DNA of 45,196 bases from Clostridia bacterium (GCA_024403775.1 JAKSRE010000020.1:1-45196), one strand, 5' to 3'; positions 7,998-18,837 are shown, counted from the stretch's first letter. The notes: generated by a model from the letters alone, not told the origin. Numbers and translations: made by a program.

Positions 7998-9026
7998 ATG
8001 AATAGTAAATTAATTAAAAATGGCTACAACTGGGGTATGATAGCTGTAGTGATTCAGGTTATTTTATCCTTTGCAGTAGCTATGGTTGCCAGTATGGTTC
8101 TTGGAGTAATTGTATCAGCAACAACAGGTATTACAGATCAGAACGAACTTCAGATTAAGATAATAGAAGCTCAGCAAAGTTATGGTATGGTTGTAAATGC
8201 TGTCTCTTATATAATTGCTAACTCTTGTGCAGTATTTATCGCAATGGCTGCTGCAAGACGTAAGGGCGCTATTAAGAACTGGTTTGGTCACTCAAAGATT
8301 GGTGTTGGCTTAGGTTCACTTTTATGCACAAGTATTATCGCTCTTGGCATGATTGGCAGCATGATTATTAATCTCTATCATACTGTGTTTAAAAGTAGCG
8401 GTGTGACAGAAAGCATTGCAACAAGTTTATTTTCAGATAATAAGTTTATTTTTGTAGTTACTATTTTATATGTTTGTATTATTGGACCATTCCTTGAGGA
8501 ATTCTTGTTCAGAGGTTTTGTTCTTCATGAGACATATTCAGTTAGCCCAATGCTTGGTATTGTTATCTCAGCAGTTTTGTTTGGTTTGTTCCACGGTAAC
8601 TTTGAGCAGGCTATTAATGCAACACTTCTTGGACTTCTTCTTGGATATGTTACATTGAAAGCTAATTCTATCTGGCCAGCAGTATGTATGCATATTGCAA
8701 ATAACTCATTCTCTTGTATTGCAACACTTGTTTCAGAGAAGTGCCCTGAAAATCAGGCTAGTGTTATCACAGGTGCAATGGCTATCTTCTGCATTGTATT
8801 TGGTATTGTTGGATTTGTTAAGCTTTTTAAGAAGTGTGGCCGCCTTAATCGTAATGAGGATATCCTTGATAGTAAGAGCTTTATTACTGATGAGAAGATT
8901 GCTGCTATTATGACAAAAGAAAACAAGAAGTCACTTGGTGCCTCACTTATGTTCTCTTCTCCAATTCCATATATCGTTTTTGCGATTATGTTTGGTTTCT
9001 GTCTGATTCTTACAATGACAACCTAA
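7998..9026 (+). CDS. CPBP-family intramembrane glutamic endopeptidase
   Basis: The ATG at 7998 is preferred because GAGGAG at 7984-7989 is well spaced. 342 residues with about eight hydrophobic segments. The CPBP (Abi/Rce1-like) signatures are present: E167-E168-x3-R172 in F-L-E-E-F-L-F-R-G-F, F-x3-H199, and H232-x3-N236. These residues form the membrane-embedded active site of type II CAAX prenyl protease relatives. Bacterial CPBP proteins process peptides or act in bacteriocin immunity and signalling; nothing nearby indicates a peptide substrate. A cytoplasmic tail of about 50 residues precedes a last membrane segment at the C-terminus. The gene appears to be monocistronic. Confidence 0.88.
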   Translation: MNSKLIKNGYNWGMIAVVIQVILSFAVAMVASMVLGVIVSATTGITDQNELQIKIIEAQQSYGMVVNAVSYIIANSCAVFIAMAAARRKGAIKNWFGHSKIGVGLGSLLCTSIIALGMIGSMIINLYHTVFKSSGVTESIATSLFSDNKFIFVVTILYVCIIGPFLEEFLFRGFVLHETYSVSPMLGIVISAVLFGLFHGNFEQAINATLLGLLLGYVTLKANSIWPAVCMHIANNSFSCIATLVSEKCPENQASVITGAMAIFCIVFGIVGFVKLFKKCGRLNRNEDILDSKSFITDEKIAAIMTKENKKSLGASLMFSSPIPYIVFAIMFGFCLILTMTT

Positions 9027-9068
9027 ATTTTGACCAAAAACATAACAGATAGTACAGTAAGTTTTTAA

Positions 9069-9097
9069 TTGACAAAGAATTGAAATAACTATATTAT
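9069..9097 (+). promoter_or_regulatory. purF-carAB promoter
   Basis: TTGACA (9069-9074), 17-base spacer, TATTAT (9092-9097). The predicted start of transcription is about 9104-9106, exactly where the hexaloop hairpin begins. Confidence 0.8.
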
Positions 9098-9105
9098 AAC
9101 TATCA

Positions 9106-9121
9106 AAAGCAAGGACGCTTT
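9106..9121 (+). promoter_or_regulatory. ANTAR-type hexaloop hairpin, purF leader
   Basis: AAAGC (9106-9110), loop AAGGAC (9111-9116), GCTTT (9117-9121). The loop has A at position 1 and G at position 4, as in ANTAR binding sites. The last three loop bases and the whole 3' arm are also part of the 5' arm of the terminator at 9114-9147, so the two structures exclude each other. Confidence 0.75.
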
Positions 9122-9147
9122 GACCCTGGGTCAAAGTGTCTTTTTTT
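9114..9147 (+). terminator. Leader terminator (attenuator) of purF-carAB
   Basis: GACGCTTTGAC (9114-9124) pairs with GTCAAAGTGTC (9130-9140), one G-U, and a T-run fills 9141-9147. It lies between the promoter and the purF start codon, so it can only act on purF transcription. Confidence 0.88.
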
Positions 9148-9166
9148 ATGCGTGGAGATGATAAAT

Positions 9167-10549
9167 ATGGCAGGATTACATGAAGAATGCGGTGTGTTTG
9201 GCATCTGGAGTGAGAGTAACCTTCAGGCTTCACACTCAATATATTATGGTCTGTTAGCTCTTCAACACAGAGGGCAGGAGGCAGCAGGAATAGCTGTCTG
9301 CAATACCTTTGGTGAGAAGGGGAATGTTAGTTATTACAAAAATCTCGGTTTGGTATCTGAAGTATTCGATGAATTAACGCTCAATAAGAATGAGGGTAAT
9401 ATCGGAATTGGACATGTTCGTTATTCAACAACTGGTGATTGTAATATAGAAAATACTCAGCCACTCGTTTATAACTATGTAAAAGGTACGTTGGCACTTG
9501 TACATAATGGAAATATTGTTAATACTGCCGCTTTAAAACAGGAATTATATGATGAAGGGACAGTTTTCAGGGCAACTACTGATTCTGAGGTGGTTGCCTG
9601 TCTTATAGCTAAATTACGAGCAAAGTCATCTTCAATTGAGGAAGCAGTAAAAAAAGCAGCAACCAAGTTAATAGGTGGTTACGCACTTCTTATTATGAGT
9701 CCGCGTAAGATTGTTGCAGTCAGAGATCCATGGGGTTTAAAGCCTTTGTGCCTTGGCAAGAGGGGAAATGATTACTTTTTTGCTTCTGAGAACTGCGCTT
9801 TTAATGCAGTAGGTGCAGAATTTATAAGAGATATAAAACCAGGAGAGATTGTAACGATATCAAAAAAAGGTTTAACCAGTGATTTTACTTTCGAAGCAGA
9901 TAAGCAGGCTCACTGTATTTTTGAATATATTTATTTTGCAAGACTTGATTCAAAGATAGATGGAATTAGTGTATATAAGTCAAGATTTGACGGTGGTAGA
10001 GCTCTCGCAAGAAGTTTTCCTGTAGAGGCAGATCTGGTTACAGGTGTTCCTGAATCTGGTATTACTGCTGCATATGGTTATTCTTTTGAGGCCAAAATTC
10101 CATTTGCACTGGCTTTCCACAAGAATAGTTATATAGGACGATCTTTTATTAAGCCTACTCAGGAAGAACGTGAGGCTGCAGTTCATATGAAGTTAAACGT
10201 TCTTGAAGATGTAGTAAGAGATAAGAGAATAGTTCTTATCGATGACTCGATTGTACGAGGTACTACAATCAAGAATCTTATTACTATGCTTCGTAATGCG
10301 GGAGCAAAGGAGATTCATGTAAGAATAAGTTCGCCGCCATTTTTGTACCCATGCTATTACGGTACGGATGTTCCAGATAATACTGAACTTATCGCGAATA
10401 ATTATTCTACTGAGAGTATAAGAAAGATGATTGGAGCGGATTCTCTGGGATATATGAAGCTTGAAGATATTGGAAGCCTGGTTGGTGATTTGCCAGTATG
10501 TAAAGCCTGTTTTGATGGAAACTATCCAACGCCGGTTGAACAAAATTAA
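9167..10549 (+). CDS. purF: Amidophosphoribosyltransferase
   Basis: 460 residues from the ATG at 9167, which has GGAG at 9154-9157; upstream in-frame GTG/ATG codons are poorer. PurF transfers the glutamine amide to PRPP, the committed step of purine synthesis. The N-terminus M-A-G-L-H-E-E-C-G-V-F-G is a class II (Ntn) glutaminase with a short propeptide; Cys8 would become the new N-terminus. The PRPP loop I-V-L-I-D-D-S-I-V-R-G-T-T is present (about residue 355), and the C-terminal C-K-A-C-F-D-G-N-Y-P-T matches the Fe-S type enzyme of Bacillus. It is separated from other pur genes and instead heads a unit with carA and carB, under an attenuator shared with nitrogen genes, which suggests control by glutamine status. 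Confidence 0.95.
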   Translation: MAGLHEECGVFGIWSESNLQASHSIYYGLLALQHRGQEAAGIAVCNTFGEKGNVSYYKNLGLVSEVFDELTLNKNEGNIGIGHVRYSTTGDCNIENTQPLVYNYVKGTLALVHNGNIVNTAALKQELYDEGTVFRATTDSEVVACLIAKLRAKSSSIEEAVKKAATKLIGGYALLIMSPRKIVAVRDPWGLKPLCLGKRGNDYFFASENCAFNAVGAEFIRDIKPGEIVTISKKGLTSDFTFEADKQAHCIFEYIYFARLDSKIDGISVYKSRFDGGRALARSFPVEADLVTGVPESGITAAYGYSFEAKIPFALAFHKNSYIGRSFIKPTQEEREAAVHMKLNVLEDVVRDKRIVLIDDSIVRGTTIKNLITMLRNAGAKEIHVRISSPPFLYPCYYGTDVPDNTELIANNYSTESIRKMIGADSLGYMKLEDIGSLVGDLPVCKACFDGNYPTPVEQN

Positions 10550-10565
10550 GATTGGAGATGATGAT

Positions 10566-11645
10566 ATGCAAAGAAAAATAATACTTGAAGACGGAACTTC
10601 ATATGTTGGTACTTCCTTTGGAAGTGAGTCTGACAAGAAGTTGGAACTTGTTTTTAATACTTCTATGGTTGGATATCAGGAGATTATATCTGATCCTTCT
10701 TACACAGATCAGGCTGTAGTTATGACATATCCAATTATTGGTAACTATGGAATTAACAGCGATGATTTTGAGACAGTAACTCCTTCAATTGGCGCTCTTA
10801 TTGTAAAAGATTATGTTGATGAGCCTTCTAACTTCAGAAGTGAAGAGAGCCTCTCAGAATGTATGGCTAAATACGATATTGCCGGTGTATCAGGAATTGA
10901 TACAAGAAGCCTTACAAGAAAGATTAGAGAGATTGGTTCCTGTAAGGTTCTTATTACAAATGACACTGTGTCTGATGAAGAAGGAAAGAAGATTCTTGAG
11001 GCCTGGGATTATGCTCATGATCAGGTAAAGAGAGTTAGTACACAGGCTGAAGTAAATTATGGCGAGAAGAATAAGGATAAGGGTCCTAAGATTGTAGTAG
11101 TAGACTGTGGTGTTAAGATGAATATCATAAGATCACTTGTTGAGATGGGGTGCTATGTAGTAAGAGTTCCTCATAATACTACTTCAAAGAGAATTGAAGA
11201 AATAAATCCAGACGGAATTTTGTTGTCTAATGGTCCAGGTAACCCAGAGGATAATGAAGAGACAATTAGTACAGTAAAGGCTCTTCATGGTAAGTTCCCA
11301 ATTATGGGTATCTGTCTTGGCCATCAGATTCTCGCGCTCTCATACGGAGCAAAAACATATAAACTAAAATTTGGTCACAGAGGCGGAAATCACCCTGTAA
11401 AAAATCTTGATACAGATAAGCTTGAGATTACATCCCAGAACCACTCTTATGCAGTAGATACTGAGAGTGCTACTAAGGCTGGTCTTGAGATTACACATAT
11501 TAATATTCTCGATAATACTGTAGAAGGCCTTAAGTGTACTAAGGATAAGGCTTTTAGTGTGCAGTATCATCCAGAGAGTGCACCAGGTCCTCAGGATAGC
11601 AAGTATCTGTTTGAGAGCTTTATCAAGATGGTGGAGGAAAAGTAA
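10566..11645 (+). CDS. carA: Carbamoyl-phosphate synthase small subunit
   Basis: 359 residues, starting at the ATG at 10566 (GGAG eight bases before), where the family start [11 protein letters not shown] lies; the frame is open further upstream but overlaps purF. The N-terminal CPSase small-chain domain (about 1-140) is followed by a class I glutaminase with G-I-C-L-G-H-Q-I-L (nucleophile Cys) and a catalytic H-P-E near the end. It releases ammonia from glutamine and channels it to CarB for arginine and pyrimidine synthesis. 16 bases separate it from purF and one base from carB, so the three are one operon. Confidence 0.95.
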   Translation: MQRKIILEDGTSYVGTSFGSESDKKLELVFNTSMVGYQEIISDPSYTDQAVVMTYPIIGNYGINSDDFETVTPSIGALIVKDYVDEPSNFRSEESLSECMAKYDIAGVSGIDTRSLTRKIREIGSCKVLITNDTVSDEEGKKILEAWDYAHDQVKRVSTQAEVNYGEKNKDKGPKIVVVDCGVKMNIIRSLVEMGCYVVRVPHNTTSKRIEEINPDGILLSNGPGNPEDNEETISTVKALHGKFPIMGICLGHQILALSYGAKTYKLKFGHRGGNHPVKNLDTDKLEITSQNHSYAVDTESATKAGLEITHINILDNTVEGLKCTKDKAFSVQYHPESAPGPQDSKYLFESFIKMVEEK

Positions 11646-11646
11646 T

Positions 11647-14600
11647 ATGCCAAGAAGAGACGATTTAAAAAGAATACTTATTATAGGTTCTGGCCCAATT
11701 GTAATCGGCCAGGCTGCAGAATTTGACTATGCTGGAACACAGGCATGCCTTGCACTTAAAGAGGAAGGCTATGAGGTAATTCTCTGTAACTCAAACCCAG
11801 CCAGTATCATGACAGATAAGACTATTGCAGATAAGGTTTATATGGAGCCTTTAACCCTTGAGTACGTTGCAAGAATTGTACGTAAGGAGAGACCAGATGC
11901 AATTCTTCCTGGTATCGGAGGACAGACAGGTCTTAACCTTGCTATGCAGTTATCTGAAAATGGAGTTCTTAAGGAGTGTGGTGTAGAACTTCTTGGAACT
12001 GATTTTGAGAGTATCGATATGGCTGAGGACAGAGAGAAGTTTAAGGAGCTCTGTGAGAGAATCGGAGAGCCAACACTTCCATCTCTTATTGCAAATAATA
12101 TGGATGAAGGTAAGGATGCCGCTTCAAGAATTGGATATCCTGTAGTAATCCGTCCAGCATTCACTCTTGGTGGAACAGGCGGTGGTTTTGCTGATAATGA
12201 GGAAGAGTTAGTAAGAATTCTCAAGAATGCTTTTGTTCTTTCTCCAGTTCATCAGGTACTCATCGAAAAGTCTGTTAAAGGCTATAAAGAGATTGAGTAT
12301 GAGGTTATTCGTGATGCAAATGATACAGCTATCACAATCTGTAATATGGAAAACATTGACCCAGTTGGTGTTCATACAGGTGACTCTATAGTTGTATGTC
12401 CATCTCAGACATTAACTAACCGTGAGTATCACATGCTTCGTGACAGTGCACTTAAGATTATTCGTGCTCTTAAGATTGAAGGTGGATGTAACGTTCAGTT
12501 TGCATTGGATCCTAATTCATTTGATTACTATCTTATTGAGGTAAACCCACGAGTATCACGTTCTTCAGCACTTGCTTCAAAAGCCAGTGGTTATCCTATT
12601 GCAAGAGTATCTGCCAAGATTGGTGTAGGCTACAGACTTGAAGAGATTATGCTTGCAAATACTCCAGCAAGCTTTGAGCCAGCTCTTGATTATGTAGTTA
12701 GTAAGATGCCAAGATTCCCATTTGATAAGTTTGTTGATGCTGAGAATAAGCTCGGAACACAGATGAAGGCAACTGGTGAGGTAATGAGCGTTGGTAGAAC
12801 AATTGAGGAAAGTATCCTCAAGGGAATCAGATCTCTTGAGTCAGGTACTTATCACTTGTATTCTGCAAAATTTGAAGATTCTAATAAAGATGATCTTCTT
12901 GATTATATTGTTGAAGGCAGAGATGACAGAATCTTTGCAGTAGCACAGCTTATAAGAATTGGTGTGTCAGTTGATACTATCGCAAGAAAGACAGGTATGG
13001 ATCCATTATTCCTTCGTGTCTTCGAGAAAATTACAAATATGGAAAATGTAATCAAAGCTTCTCCAAAGGATAAGAAGGTGCTTATCGAAGCAAAGAAGAT
13101 GGGATTCTCAGATCGTGAGATTGGTGAACTCTGGAATATGACTTCACATGAGATTTTTGATTTCCGTAAGGAGAATAATGTATTCCCTGTATATAAGATG
13201 ATTGACAGCTGTTCTTCAGAGTTTGAGAGTTATATTCCATATTTCTATTCAACTTATGAGAATGAGAATGAGTCAATTGTAGAGGATAAAAAGAAGGTAA
13301 TCGTTCTTGGTGCAGGTCCAATCAGAATTGGTCAGGGTATCGAGTTTGACTACTCAACAGTTCATGCTGTAAAGACAATCAAGGAGATGGGATGGCAGTC
13401 AATTGTTATCAATAACAACCCAGAGACTGTATCAACAGACTATACTTCAGCTGATAAACTCTACTTTGAGCCACTTTGTACTGAGGATGTTATTAATATC
13501 ATCGAATTAGATAAGCCAGAGGGTGTAATTGTTACTCTCGGAGGACAGACTGCAGTAAACCTTGCTGATTCATTAAGAGAATATGGCGTGAAAATCATGG
13601 GTACTGACTGTGATGCAATCGACAGAGCTGAGGATAGAGATTTGTTTGAAAAGGTTCTCGAGGAACTTAATATTCCACAGCCAAAGGGTGTTGCAGTAAC
13701 AAGTATCGAAGCAGGTGTTAAGGCAGCAGCTGAGATTGGTTATCCTGTACTTGTAAGACCAAGTTTCGTTCTTGGTGGACGAGCTATGCAGATTGTATCC
13801 AAGGAAGAAGACCTCCGTCATTACCTTAAGACAGCCGTTGAACTTGATGAAGATAAGCCAGTTCTTGTTGATAAGTATATTAGAGGTAAGGAAGTAGAGA
13901 TTGACGCTATCTGTGATGGTCGTGATGTATTTGTACCAGGTATTATGGAGCTCGTTGAGAGAACAGGTGTTCATTCTGGTGACTCAATCAGTGTATATCC
14001 ACCATTTAGTATCTCAGATAAGGTTAAGGGCACAATCTTAACTTATGCCAAGAAGTTAGGTCTTGGAATTGGTATCGTAGGTCTTTTTAATATCCAGTTC
14101 ATCGTTGATAATGATGATAATGTTTATATTATTGAGGTTAATCCACGTTCTTCAAGAACTGTACCATTCTTGTCAAAGGCTACAGGATATCCTCTTGCTG
14201 ATATTGCTACAAAGGTAATGCTTGGTCAGACTCTTAAGGAGCAGGGATATTTTGATCTTTATCCTGAGGAGAGAAACATATGGTTTGTTAAAGCTCCTGC
14301 ATTCTCATTTACAAAGCTCCGTGGTATGGATGCATATCTGTCACCTGAGATGAAGTCAACTGGTGAGGCAGTAGGTTATGATGAGAAGCTTCACAGAGCA
14401 ATGTATAAGGCTCTTGTTGCATCAGGAATTAAGCTTCATAACTATGGAACAGTTCTCTTTACTCTTGCAGACGAGGATAAGGAAGAGGCACTTCCACTTG
14501 TAAGAAGATTCTACGATCTTGGATTTAATATCCAGGCTACAACAGCAACAGCTAACTTTCTTAAGAGTAAGGGTATCAAGGTTAAGCTCCTCCATAAGTT

Positions 14601-14820
14601 AAGTGAGGGTTCTGATGAGATGCTCCAGTCTATAAAGGCAGGCTACGTAAGTTATGTAATTAATACAAGAGCTATCCTCTCTGGTGTTCATTATCAGGAT
14701 GGTGCAGCAATCAGACATTGTGCTATCGAGAATAACGTTACAATGTTCACTTCACTTGATACAGTAAGAGTGCTCCTTGATGTGCTCGATGAGCTTACAA
14801 TTGGTGTATCTACTATTTAA
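11647..14820 (+). CDS. carB: Carbamoyl-phosphate synthase large subunit
   Basis: 1057 residues, full length. The start at 11647 ([16 protein letters not shown]) has GGAGG at 11632-11636. Two homologous ATP-grasp halves are seen (about 1-400 and 550-935; second half opens with [12 protein letters not shown]), joined by the oligomerisation domain and followed by the MGS-like allosteric domain (about 935-1057). It makes carbamoyl phosphate from bicarbonate, ATP and CarA-derived ammonia. It is the last gene of the purF unit; I see only a weak hairpin with a short T-run near 14832-14856 after it. Confidence 0.96.
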   Translation: MPRRDDLKRILIIGSGPIVIGQAAEFDYAGTQACLALKEEGYEVILCNSNPASIMTDKTIADKVYMEPLTLEYVARIVRKERPDAILPGIGGQTGLNLAMQLSENGVLKECGVELLGTDFESIDMAEDREKFKELCERIGEPTLPSLIANNMDEGKDAASRIGYPVVIRPAFTLGGTGGGFADNEEELVRILKNAFVLSPVHQVLIEKSVKGYKEIEYEVIRDANDTAITICNMENIDPVGVHTGDSIVVCPSQTLTNREYHMLRDSALKIIRALKIEGGCNVQFALDPNSFDYYLIEVNPRVSRSSALASKASGYPIARVSAKIGVGYRLEEIMLANTPASFEPALDYVVSKMPRFPFDKFVDAENKLGTQMKATGEVMSVGRTIEESILKGIRSLESGTYHLYSAKFEDSNKDDLLDYIVEGRDDRIFAVAQLIRIGVSVDTIARKTGMDPLFLRVFEKITNMENVIKASPKDKKVLIEAKKMGFSDREIGELWNMTSHEIFDFRKENNVFPVYKMIDSCSSEFESYIPYFYSTYENENESIVEDKKKVIVLGAGPIRIGQGIEFDYSTVHAVKTIKEMGWQSIVINNNPETVSTDYTSADKLYFEPLCTEDVINIIELDKPEGVIVTLGGQTAVNLADSLREYGVKIMGTDCDAIDRAEDRDLFEKVLEELNIPQPKGVAVTSIEAGVKAAAEIGYPVLVRPSFVLGGRAMQIVSKEEDLRHYLKTAVELDEDKPVLVDKYIRGKEVEIDAICDGRDVFVPGIMELVERTGVHSGDSISVYPPFSISDKVKGTILTYAKKLGLGIGIVGLFNIQFIVDNDDNVYIIEVNPRSSRTVPFLSKATGYPLADIATKVMLGQTLKEQGYFDLYPEERNIWFVKAPAFSFTKLRGMDAYLSPEMKSTGEAVGYDEKLHRAMYKALVASGIKLHNYGTVLFTLADEDKEEALPLVRRFYDLGFNIQATTATANFLKSKGIKVKLLHKLSEGSDEMLQSIKAGYVSYVINTRAILSGVHYQDGAAIRHCAIENNVTMFTSLDTVRVLLDVLDELTIGVSTI

Positions 14821-14883
14821 GAACGATAATAGTTCATAATAGTGAATGTTTTTTGCTTCTCTCGAAAAGTAAAAAAATAGGTG

Positions 14884-14913
14884 TTGACACTTATATGATG
14901 TTAGTGATATATT
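14884..14913 (+). promoter_or_regulatory. asnB promoter
   Basis: TTGACA (14884-14889) and TATATT (14908-14913), 18-base spacer. The predicted start is about 14919-14922, immediately before the hexaloop hairpin. Confidence 0.75.
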
Positions 14914-14923
14914 ACTCAACGTA

Positions 14924-14937
14924 AAGCAAAGGTGCTT
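14924..14937 (+). promoter_or_regulatory. ANTAR-type hexaloop hairpin, asnB leader
   Basis: AAGC (14924-14927), loop AAAGGT (14928-14933), GCTT (14934-14937), A1 and G4 in the loop. The loop and 3' arm are wholly contained in the 5' arm of the following terminator, making the structures mutually exclusive. Confidence 0.75.
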
Positions 14938-14964
14938 CGGATTAAGTCCGAGGCACCTTTTTTT
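14928..14964 (+). terminator. Leader terminator (attenuator) of asnB
   Basis: A 14-bp stem: 14928-14941 pairs with 14947-14960 (one G-U) around a 5-base loop, followed by T to 14964. It lies 26 bases before the asnB start. Confidence 0.9.
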
Positions 14965-14990
14965 ATTTGGAATGATGGAGATGTGATTTT

Positions 14991-16571
14991 ATGTGTTCGA
15001 TAATGGGTTATTTGGGTTGTATAACAGACAGACTTAAGTTTGAGAAAGCTTTTTCTGAAACAGTCTCAAGAGGACCAGATGACAGCAGAATCGCTTATTT
15101 GGATAACGGTGTTCTTGCTTTTCACAGACTTGCAATCATGGGTCTTGATGAATCAGGAATGCAGCCTTTTGAACATGATGGTAGCTATGTAGTATGTAAT
15201 GGTGAGATTTACGGCTATCAGAAGATTAAGGAAGAACTTGAGAATGATTACACTTTTGTAAGTGGTTCAGACTGTGAGATTCTTCTTCCAATGTACGAGA
15301 AGTACGGTACAAAAATGTTCGAGATGCTCGATGCTGAATATGCAATGATAATGTACGATAAGAAGTCAGATAAGTTCATCGCAGCAAGAGATCCAATAGG
15401 AATCAGACCTTTGTATTATGGATTTGATTCAAATGGCGTAATGGTAATGGCAAGTGAAGCAAAAAATCTCGTTAGTCTTTGTGACAAGGTAATGCCATTC
15501 CCACCAGGACACTATTACATCGACGGTGAGTTCATCTCATACAGAGATATGACTAAGGTAGCAAAGGTTTCCGAAGATGATTTGGAAGTAACTTGCAGTA
15601 AGATTAGAGAGAAGTTAATCGCTGGTGTAGATAAGAGACTTATAGCAGATGCTAAAGTAGGTTTTTTACTTTCAGGTGGACTTGATTCATCACTTGTTTG
15701 TGCAATAGCAGCAAAGAAGAGTGATAAGCCAATCAAAACATTTGCAATCGGTATGGAAAAGGATGCAATTGACTTAAGATATGCTAAGCAGGTTGCTGAG
15801 TTTATTGGAAGTGATCATACCGAAGTATATATGACAAAAGAGCAGGTTCTTGATTCATTAAGAGATGTAATCAAAATGCTTGGTACATATGATATTACAA
15901 CAATCAGAGCAAGCATGGGAATGTACCTTTTGTGTAAGTGGATTCATGAGAATACTGATATAAGAGTACTTCTTACTGGTGAGATTTCAGATGAGCTTTT
16001 CGGTTATAAATATACTGATTTTGCTCCAAATAGCGAGGCTTTCCAGGAAGAGTCAGCTAAGAGAATAAGAGAACTTCATATGTATGATGTTTTGAGAGCT
16101 GACAGATGTATCTCAACAAACTCTCTTGAAGCACGAGTACCTTTTGGAGATTTGGATTTTGTAGAATATGTAATGTCCATTGATCCTGAAAAGAAGATAA
16201 ATACTTATGGAAAAGGTAAATATCTTTTACGTCACGCTTTCGAGAAGGATGACATCCTTCCAGTTGATATCCTTATGAGAGAGAAAGCAGCTTTCTCAGA
16301 TGCAGTAGGACATTCAATGGTTGACGATCTTAAGGAATTTGCCGAAAGTCAGTATTCTGATGAAGAGTATGAGGAATTGAGAAAGAAATATACTTTTTCT
16401 CAGCCATTTACAAAAGAGTCACTTCTTTATCGTGAGATTTTTGAAGAGTTCTATGAAGGTCAGGCAGAGATGGTAGTTGACTTCTGGATGCCAAATAAGT
16501 CTTGGGAAGGATGTAATGTAAACGATCCTTCTGCAAGAGTTCTCTCTAACTATGGAGCGAGCGGTCAATAA
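14991..16571 (+). CDS. asnB: Asparagine synthase (glutamine-hydrolysing)
   Basis: 526 residues. After removal of Met1 the N-terminal Cys2 (M-C-S-I-M-G-Y) is the class II glutaminase nucleophile; the C-terminal synthetase has the PP-loop S-G-G-L-D-S-S-L at about 228-235. It converts aspartate, glutamine and ATP to asparagine. The length matches the E. coli AsnB type. RBS GGAG lies at 14977-14980. The gene has its own promoter and an attenuator of the same design as purF, glnN, amt and gdhA. glnN follows 91 bases later, and transcription probably reads into its leader. Confidence 0.94.
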   Translation: MCSIMGYLGCITDRLKFEKAFSETVSRGPDDSRIAYLDNGVLAFHRLAIMGLDESGMQPFEHDGSYVVCNGEIYGYQKIKEELENDYTFVSGSDCEILLPMYEKYGTKMFEMLDAEYAMIMYDKKSDKFIAARDPIGIRPLYYGFDSNGVMVMASEAKNLVSLCDKVMPFPPGHYYIDGEFISYRDMTKVAKVSEDDLEVTCSKIREKLIAGVDKRLIADAKVGFLLSGGLDSSLVCAIAAKKSDKPIKTFAIGMEKDAIDLRYAKQVAEFIGSDHTEVYMTKEQVLDSLRDVIKMLGTYDITTIRASMGMYLLCKWIHENTDIRVLLTGEISDELFGYKYTDFAPNSEAFQEESAKRIRELHMYDVLRADRCISTNSLEARVPFGDLDFVEYVMSIDPEKKINTYGKGKYLLRHAFEKDDILPVDILMREKAAFSDAVGHSMVDDLKEFAESQYSDEEYEELRKKYTFSQPFTKESLLYREIFEEFYEGQAEMVVDFWMPNKSWEGCNVNDPSARVLSNYGASGQ

Positions 16572-16592
16572 GTTTTAAATAATAATTATTTT

Positions 16593-16610
16593 ATAAGCAA
16601 AGGCGCTTAT
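16593..16610 (+). promoter_or_regulatory. ANTAR-type hexaloop hairpin, glnN leader
   Basis: ATAAGC (16593-16598), loop AAAGGC (16599-16604), GCTTAT (16605-16610): six perfect pairs, A1 and G4 in the loop. It overlaps the terminator that follows. I see no convincing -35 just upstream, so RNA may come from asnB read-through or a weak promoter in the AT-rich stretch 16572-16592. Confidence 0.75.
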
Positions 16611-16647
16611 TCTGTACTAATAGTACAGGATGAGTGCCCGTTTTTTT
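16602..16647 (+). terminator. Leader terminator (attenuator) of glnN
   Basis: 16602-16617 pairs with 16623-16638 over 16 positions (three G-U) around loop TAATA; T-run 16641-16647. The glnN RBS follows directly. Confidence 0.88.
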
Positions 16648-16662
16648 GAAAGGAGAAACACT

Positions 16663-18762
16663 ATGGAACAGCGCATTGCAAAGATGTATGGAAGCTTGGT
16701 ATTCAATGATAAGGTAATGAGAGACAAGTTGCCTAAGGATATCTACAAGGCTTTGAGAAAGACAATTGAGAGAGGCACACACCTGGAATTGGATGTAGCT
16801 AACGCAGTTGCTCTTGCTATGAAGGAATGGGCAGTTGAGAATGGTGCTACACACTATACACATTGGTTCCAGCCACTTACTGGATTTACAGCTGAAAAGC
16901 ACGATAGTTTTATTTCACCAACAGGTGATGGAGAGGTTATCTTGGAGTTCTCAGGAAAGGAACTCGTAAAGGGTGAGCCAGATGCTTCATCTTTCCCATC
17001 AGGTGGTATCAGAGCTACATTCGAAGCAAGAGGCTATACAGCATGGGATCCATCTTCACCAGCATTTATTAAGGATGGTACACTTTTTATTCCAACAGCT
17101 TTCTGTTCTTATACAGGTGAGGCTCTTGATAAGAAGACTCCACTTCTTCGTTCAATGGATGCTTTGAATAGAGAGGCAGTTAAGCTTCTTCATATGATTG
17201 GTAATACAGATGTTGAGGGCGTTACAACAACAGTAGGTCCTGAGCAGGAGTACTTCCTCATTGATAAGGAAGATTATAAGAAGAGACGTGACCTTAGATT
17301 TACAGGTAGAACACTTATTGGTGCACCTGCTCCTAAGGGACAGGAAATGGATGATCACTATTTTGGTGCACTTCGTCCACGTGTTGCAGCTTTCATGCAT
17401 GAGCTTGATGAAGAGCTTTGGAAGGTTGGTATTCCAGCTAAGACAAAGCACAACGAGGTTGCTCCTTGTCAGCACGAATTGGCTCCTGTATTCGATACAA
17501 CAAACGTAGCTGTTGATCACAACCAGCTTACAATGGAGCTTATGAAGAACATTGCTCAGAAGCACAACTTCGTATGTCTCTTACATGAGAAGCCATTTGC
17601 AGGTATCAATGGTTCAGGTAAGCACAACAACTGGTCAATGTCTACAAACAAGGGTACAAACCTTCTTGATCCAGGTAAGACACCAATTGAGAATATGCAG
17701 TTCCTCTTGTTCTTGGCAGCAGTTATTAAGGCAGTTGACGATTATGCAGATATGCTTCGTCTCTCGGTTGCTTCAGCTGGCAACGATCACAGACTTGGTG
17801 CAAACGAGGCTCCACCAGCAATCATCTCAATATTCCTTGGTGATGAGCTTACAGCAGTTTTGGATGCTATCGAGAACGACAAGTTATTTAAGAACGATAT
17901 CGCAGTATTGATGGAAACAGGTGCTTCTGTAATTCCTCACTTCACAAGAGATACTACAGACCGTAACAGAACTTCACCATTTGCTTTCACAGGTAATAAG
18001 TTCGAGTTCAGATCACTTGGTTCATCTGCTTCAGTAGCAACACCAAATATCGTATTGAATACAGCAGTAGCAGAAGTTTTGTCTTCTTTCTCAGAGAAGC
18101 TTTCAAGTGTTGATCCAGACGCAATGATGGATGCAGTTCATCAGTTGATTAAGGATACAATTAAGGCTCATAAGAGAGTTATCTTCAATGGTAACGGTTA
18201 CTCAGAGGATTGGGTAGAAGAGGCAGCTAAGAGAGGTCTTTACAACTTGAAGTCAACACCAGAAGTATTGCCAAGACTTCTTGATGAGAAGAATATCAAG
18301 CTCTTCACAAAGCACGGTATCTATACTGAAACAGAGATGCATTCTCGTTATGAGATTCTCCTTGAGAACTATACAAAGACACTTCATATTGAAGCTTGTA
18401 CATTGAAGGAAATGATGTATCAGGACTTCATGCCAGCAGTATCAACATTTATGGATACAATGGCACAGCACATTATCAGAAAGAAGAGTGTATCTGAGGC
18501 TATCCCAACAGCTTCTGAGGAAGCACTCCTTAAGACAATTGCTGAGAAGTATGAGGCTTTGTCAGCAGCAGTTGTTAAGCTCGAAGCTGATACAGCTAAG
18601 GCAGAGGAGATTTCTGATGAACTCACTAAGGCTCAGTTCTATCATGATCCAGTATTCACAGATATGGCTGATATCAGAAGTTATGCAGATTTTATTGAGC
18701 AGTATATGCCAGAAGATGCTCTTCCATATCCAACATACAGTCAGATGCTTGCTTACGTATAA
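16663..18762 (+). CDS. glnN: Glutamine synthetase type III
   Basis: 699 residues, typical of GSIII and much longer than GSI. The start at 16663 ([10 protein letters not shown]) has AAGGAG at 16650-16655; an ATG upstream at 16630 is inside the terminator hairpin. Conserved blocks include [16 protein letters not shown] near 107-122, C-Q-H-E-L-A-P-V-F near 268 and [10 protein letters not shown] near 316 for ATP and glutamate binding. It makes glutamine from glutamate and ammonia in the cytoplasm. A second, unrelated-size GSI is encoded at 30027, so the organism keeps two isozymes under different leaders. amt follows 89 bases later, and its attenuator sits between them. Confidence 0.95.
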   Translation: MEQRIAKMYGSLVFNDKVMRDKLPKDIYKALRKTIERGTHLELDVANAVALAMKEWAVENGATHYTHWFQPLTGFTAEKHDSFISPTGDGEVILEFSGKELVKGEPDASSFPSGGIRATFEARGYTAWDPSSPAFIKDGTLFIPTAFCSYTGEALDKKTPLLRSMDALNREAVKLLHMIGNTDVEGVTTTVGPEQEYFLIDKEDYKKRRDLRFTGRTLIGAPAPKGQEMDDHYFGALRPRVAAFMHELDEELWKVGIPAKTKHNEVAPCQHELAPVFDTTNVAVDHNQLTMELMKNIAQKHNFVCLLHEKPFAGINGSGKHNNWSMSTNKGTNLLDPGKTPIENMQFLLFLAAVIKAVDDYADMLRLSVASAGNDHRLGANEAPPAIISIFLGDELTAVLDAIENDKLFKNDIAVLMETGASVIPHFTRDTTDRNRTSPFAFTGNKFEFRSLGSSASVATPNIVLNTAVAEVLSSFSEKLSSVDPDAMMDAVHQLIKDTIKAHKRVIFNGNGYSEDWVEEAAKRGLYNLKSTPEVLPRLLDEKNIKLFTKHGIYTETEMHSRYEILLENYTKTLHIEACTLKEMMYQDFMPAVSTFMDTMAQHIIRKKSVSEAIPTASEEALLKTIAEKYEALSAAVVKLEADTAKAEEISDELTKAQFYHDPVFTDMADIRSYADFIEQYMPEDALPYPTYSQMLAYV

Positions 18763-18795
18763 GTTAAATAGGTTATCAAAATTTTTTGGTTATAA

Positions 18796-18809
18796 ACGCA
18801 ATGGGGCGT
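18796..18809 (+). promoter_or_regulatory. ANTAR-type hexaloop hairpin, amt leader
   Basis: ACGC (18796-18799), loop AATGGG (18800-18805), GCGT (18806-18809), A1 and G4 in the loop. The stem sequence differs from the other four leaders while the loop rule is kept, which argues for selection on the loop. It overlaps the terminator 18804-18837. Confidence 0.7.
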
Positions 18810-18837
18810 ACATCTTAGGATGATACGCCCTTATTTT
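18804..18837 (+). terminator. Terminator between glnN and amt (attenuator of amt)
   Basis: GGGCGTACATC (18804-18814) pairs with GATGATACGCCC (18819-18830), one bulged A, followed by TTATTTT. The T-run is weaker than in the other leaders. It ends only 14 bases before the amt start, leaving room for the RBS. Confidence 0.8.

Noticed and set aside
11557..11646. Upstream extension of carB overlapping carA
   Set aside because: The extra residues are out of family, and the ATG at 11647 has a proper RBS and the conserved N-terminus.
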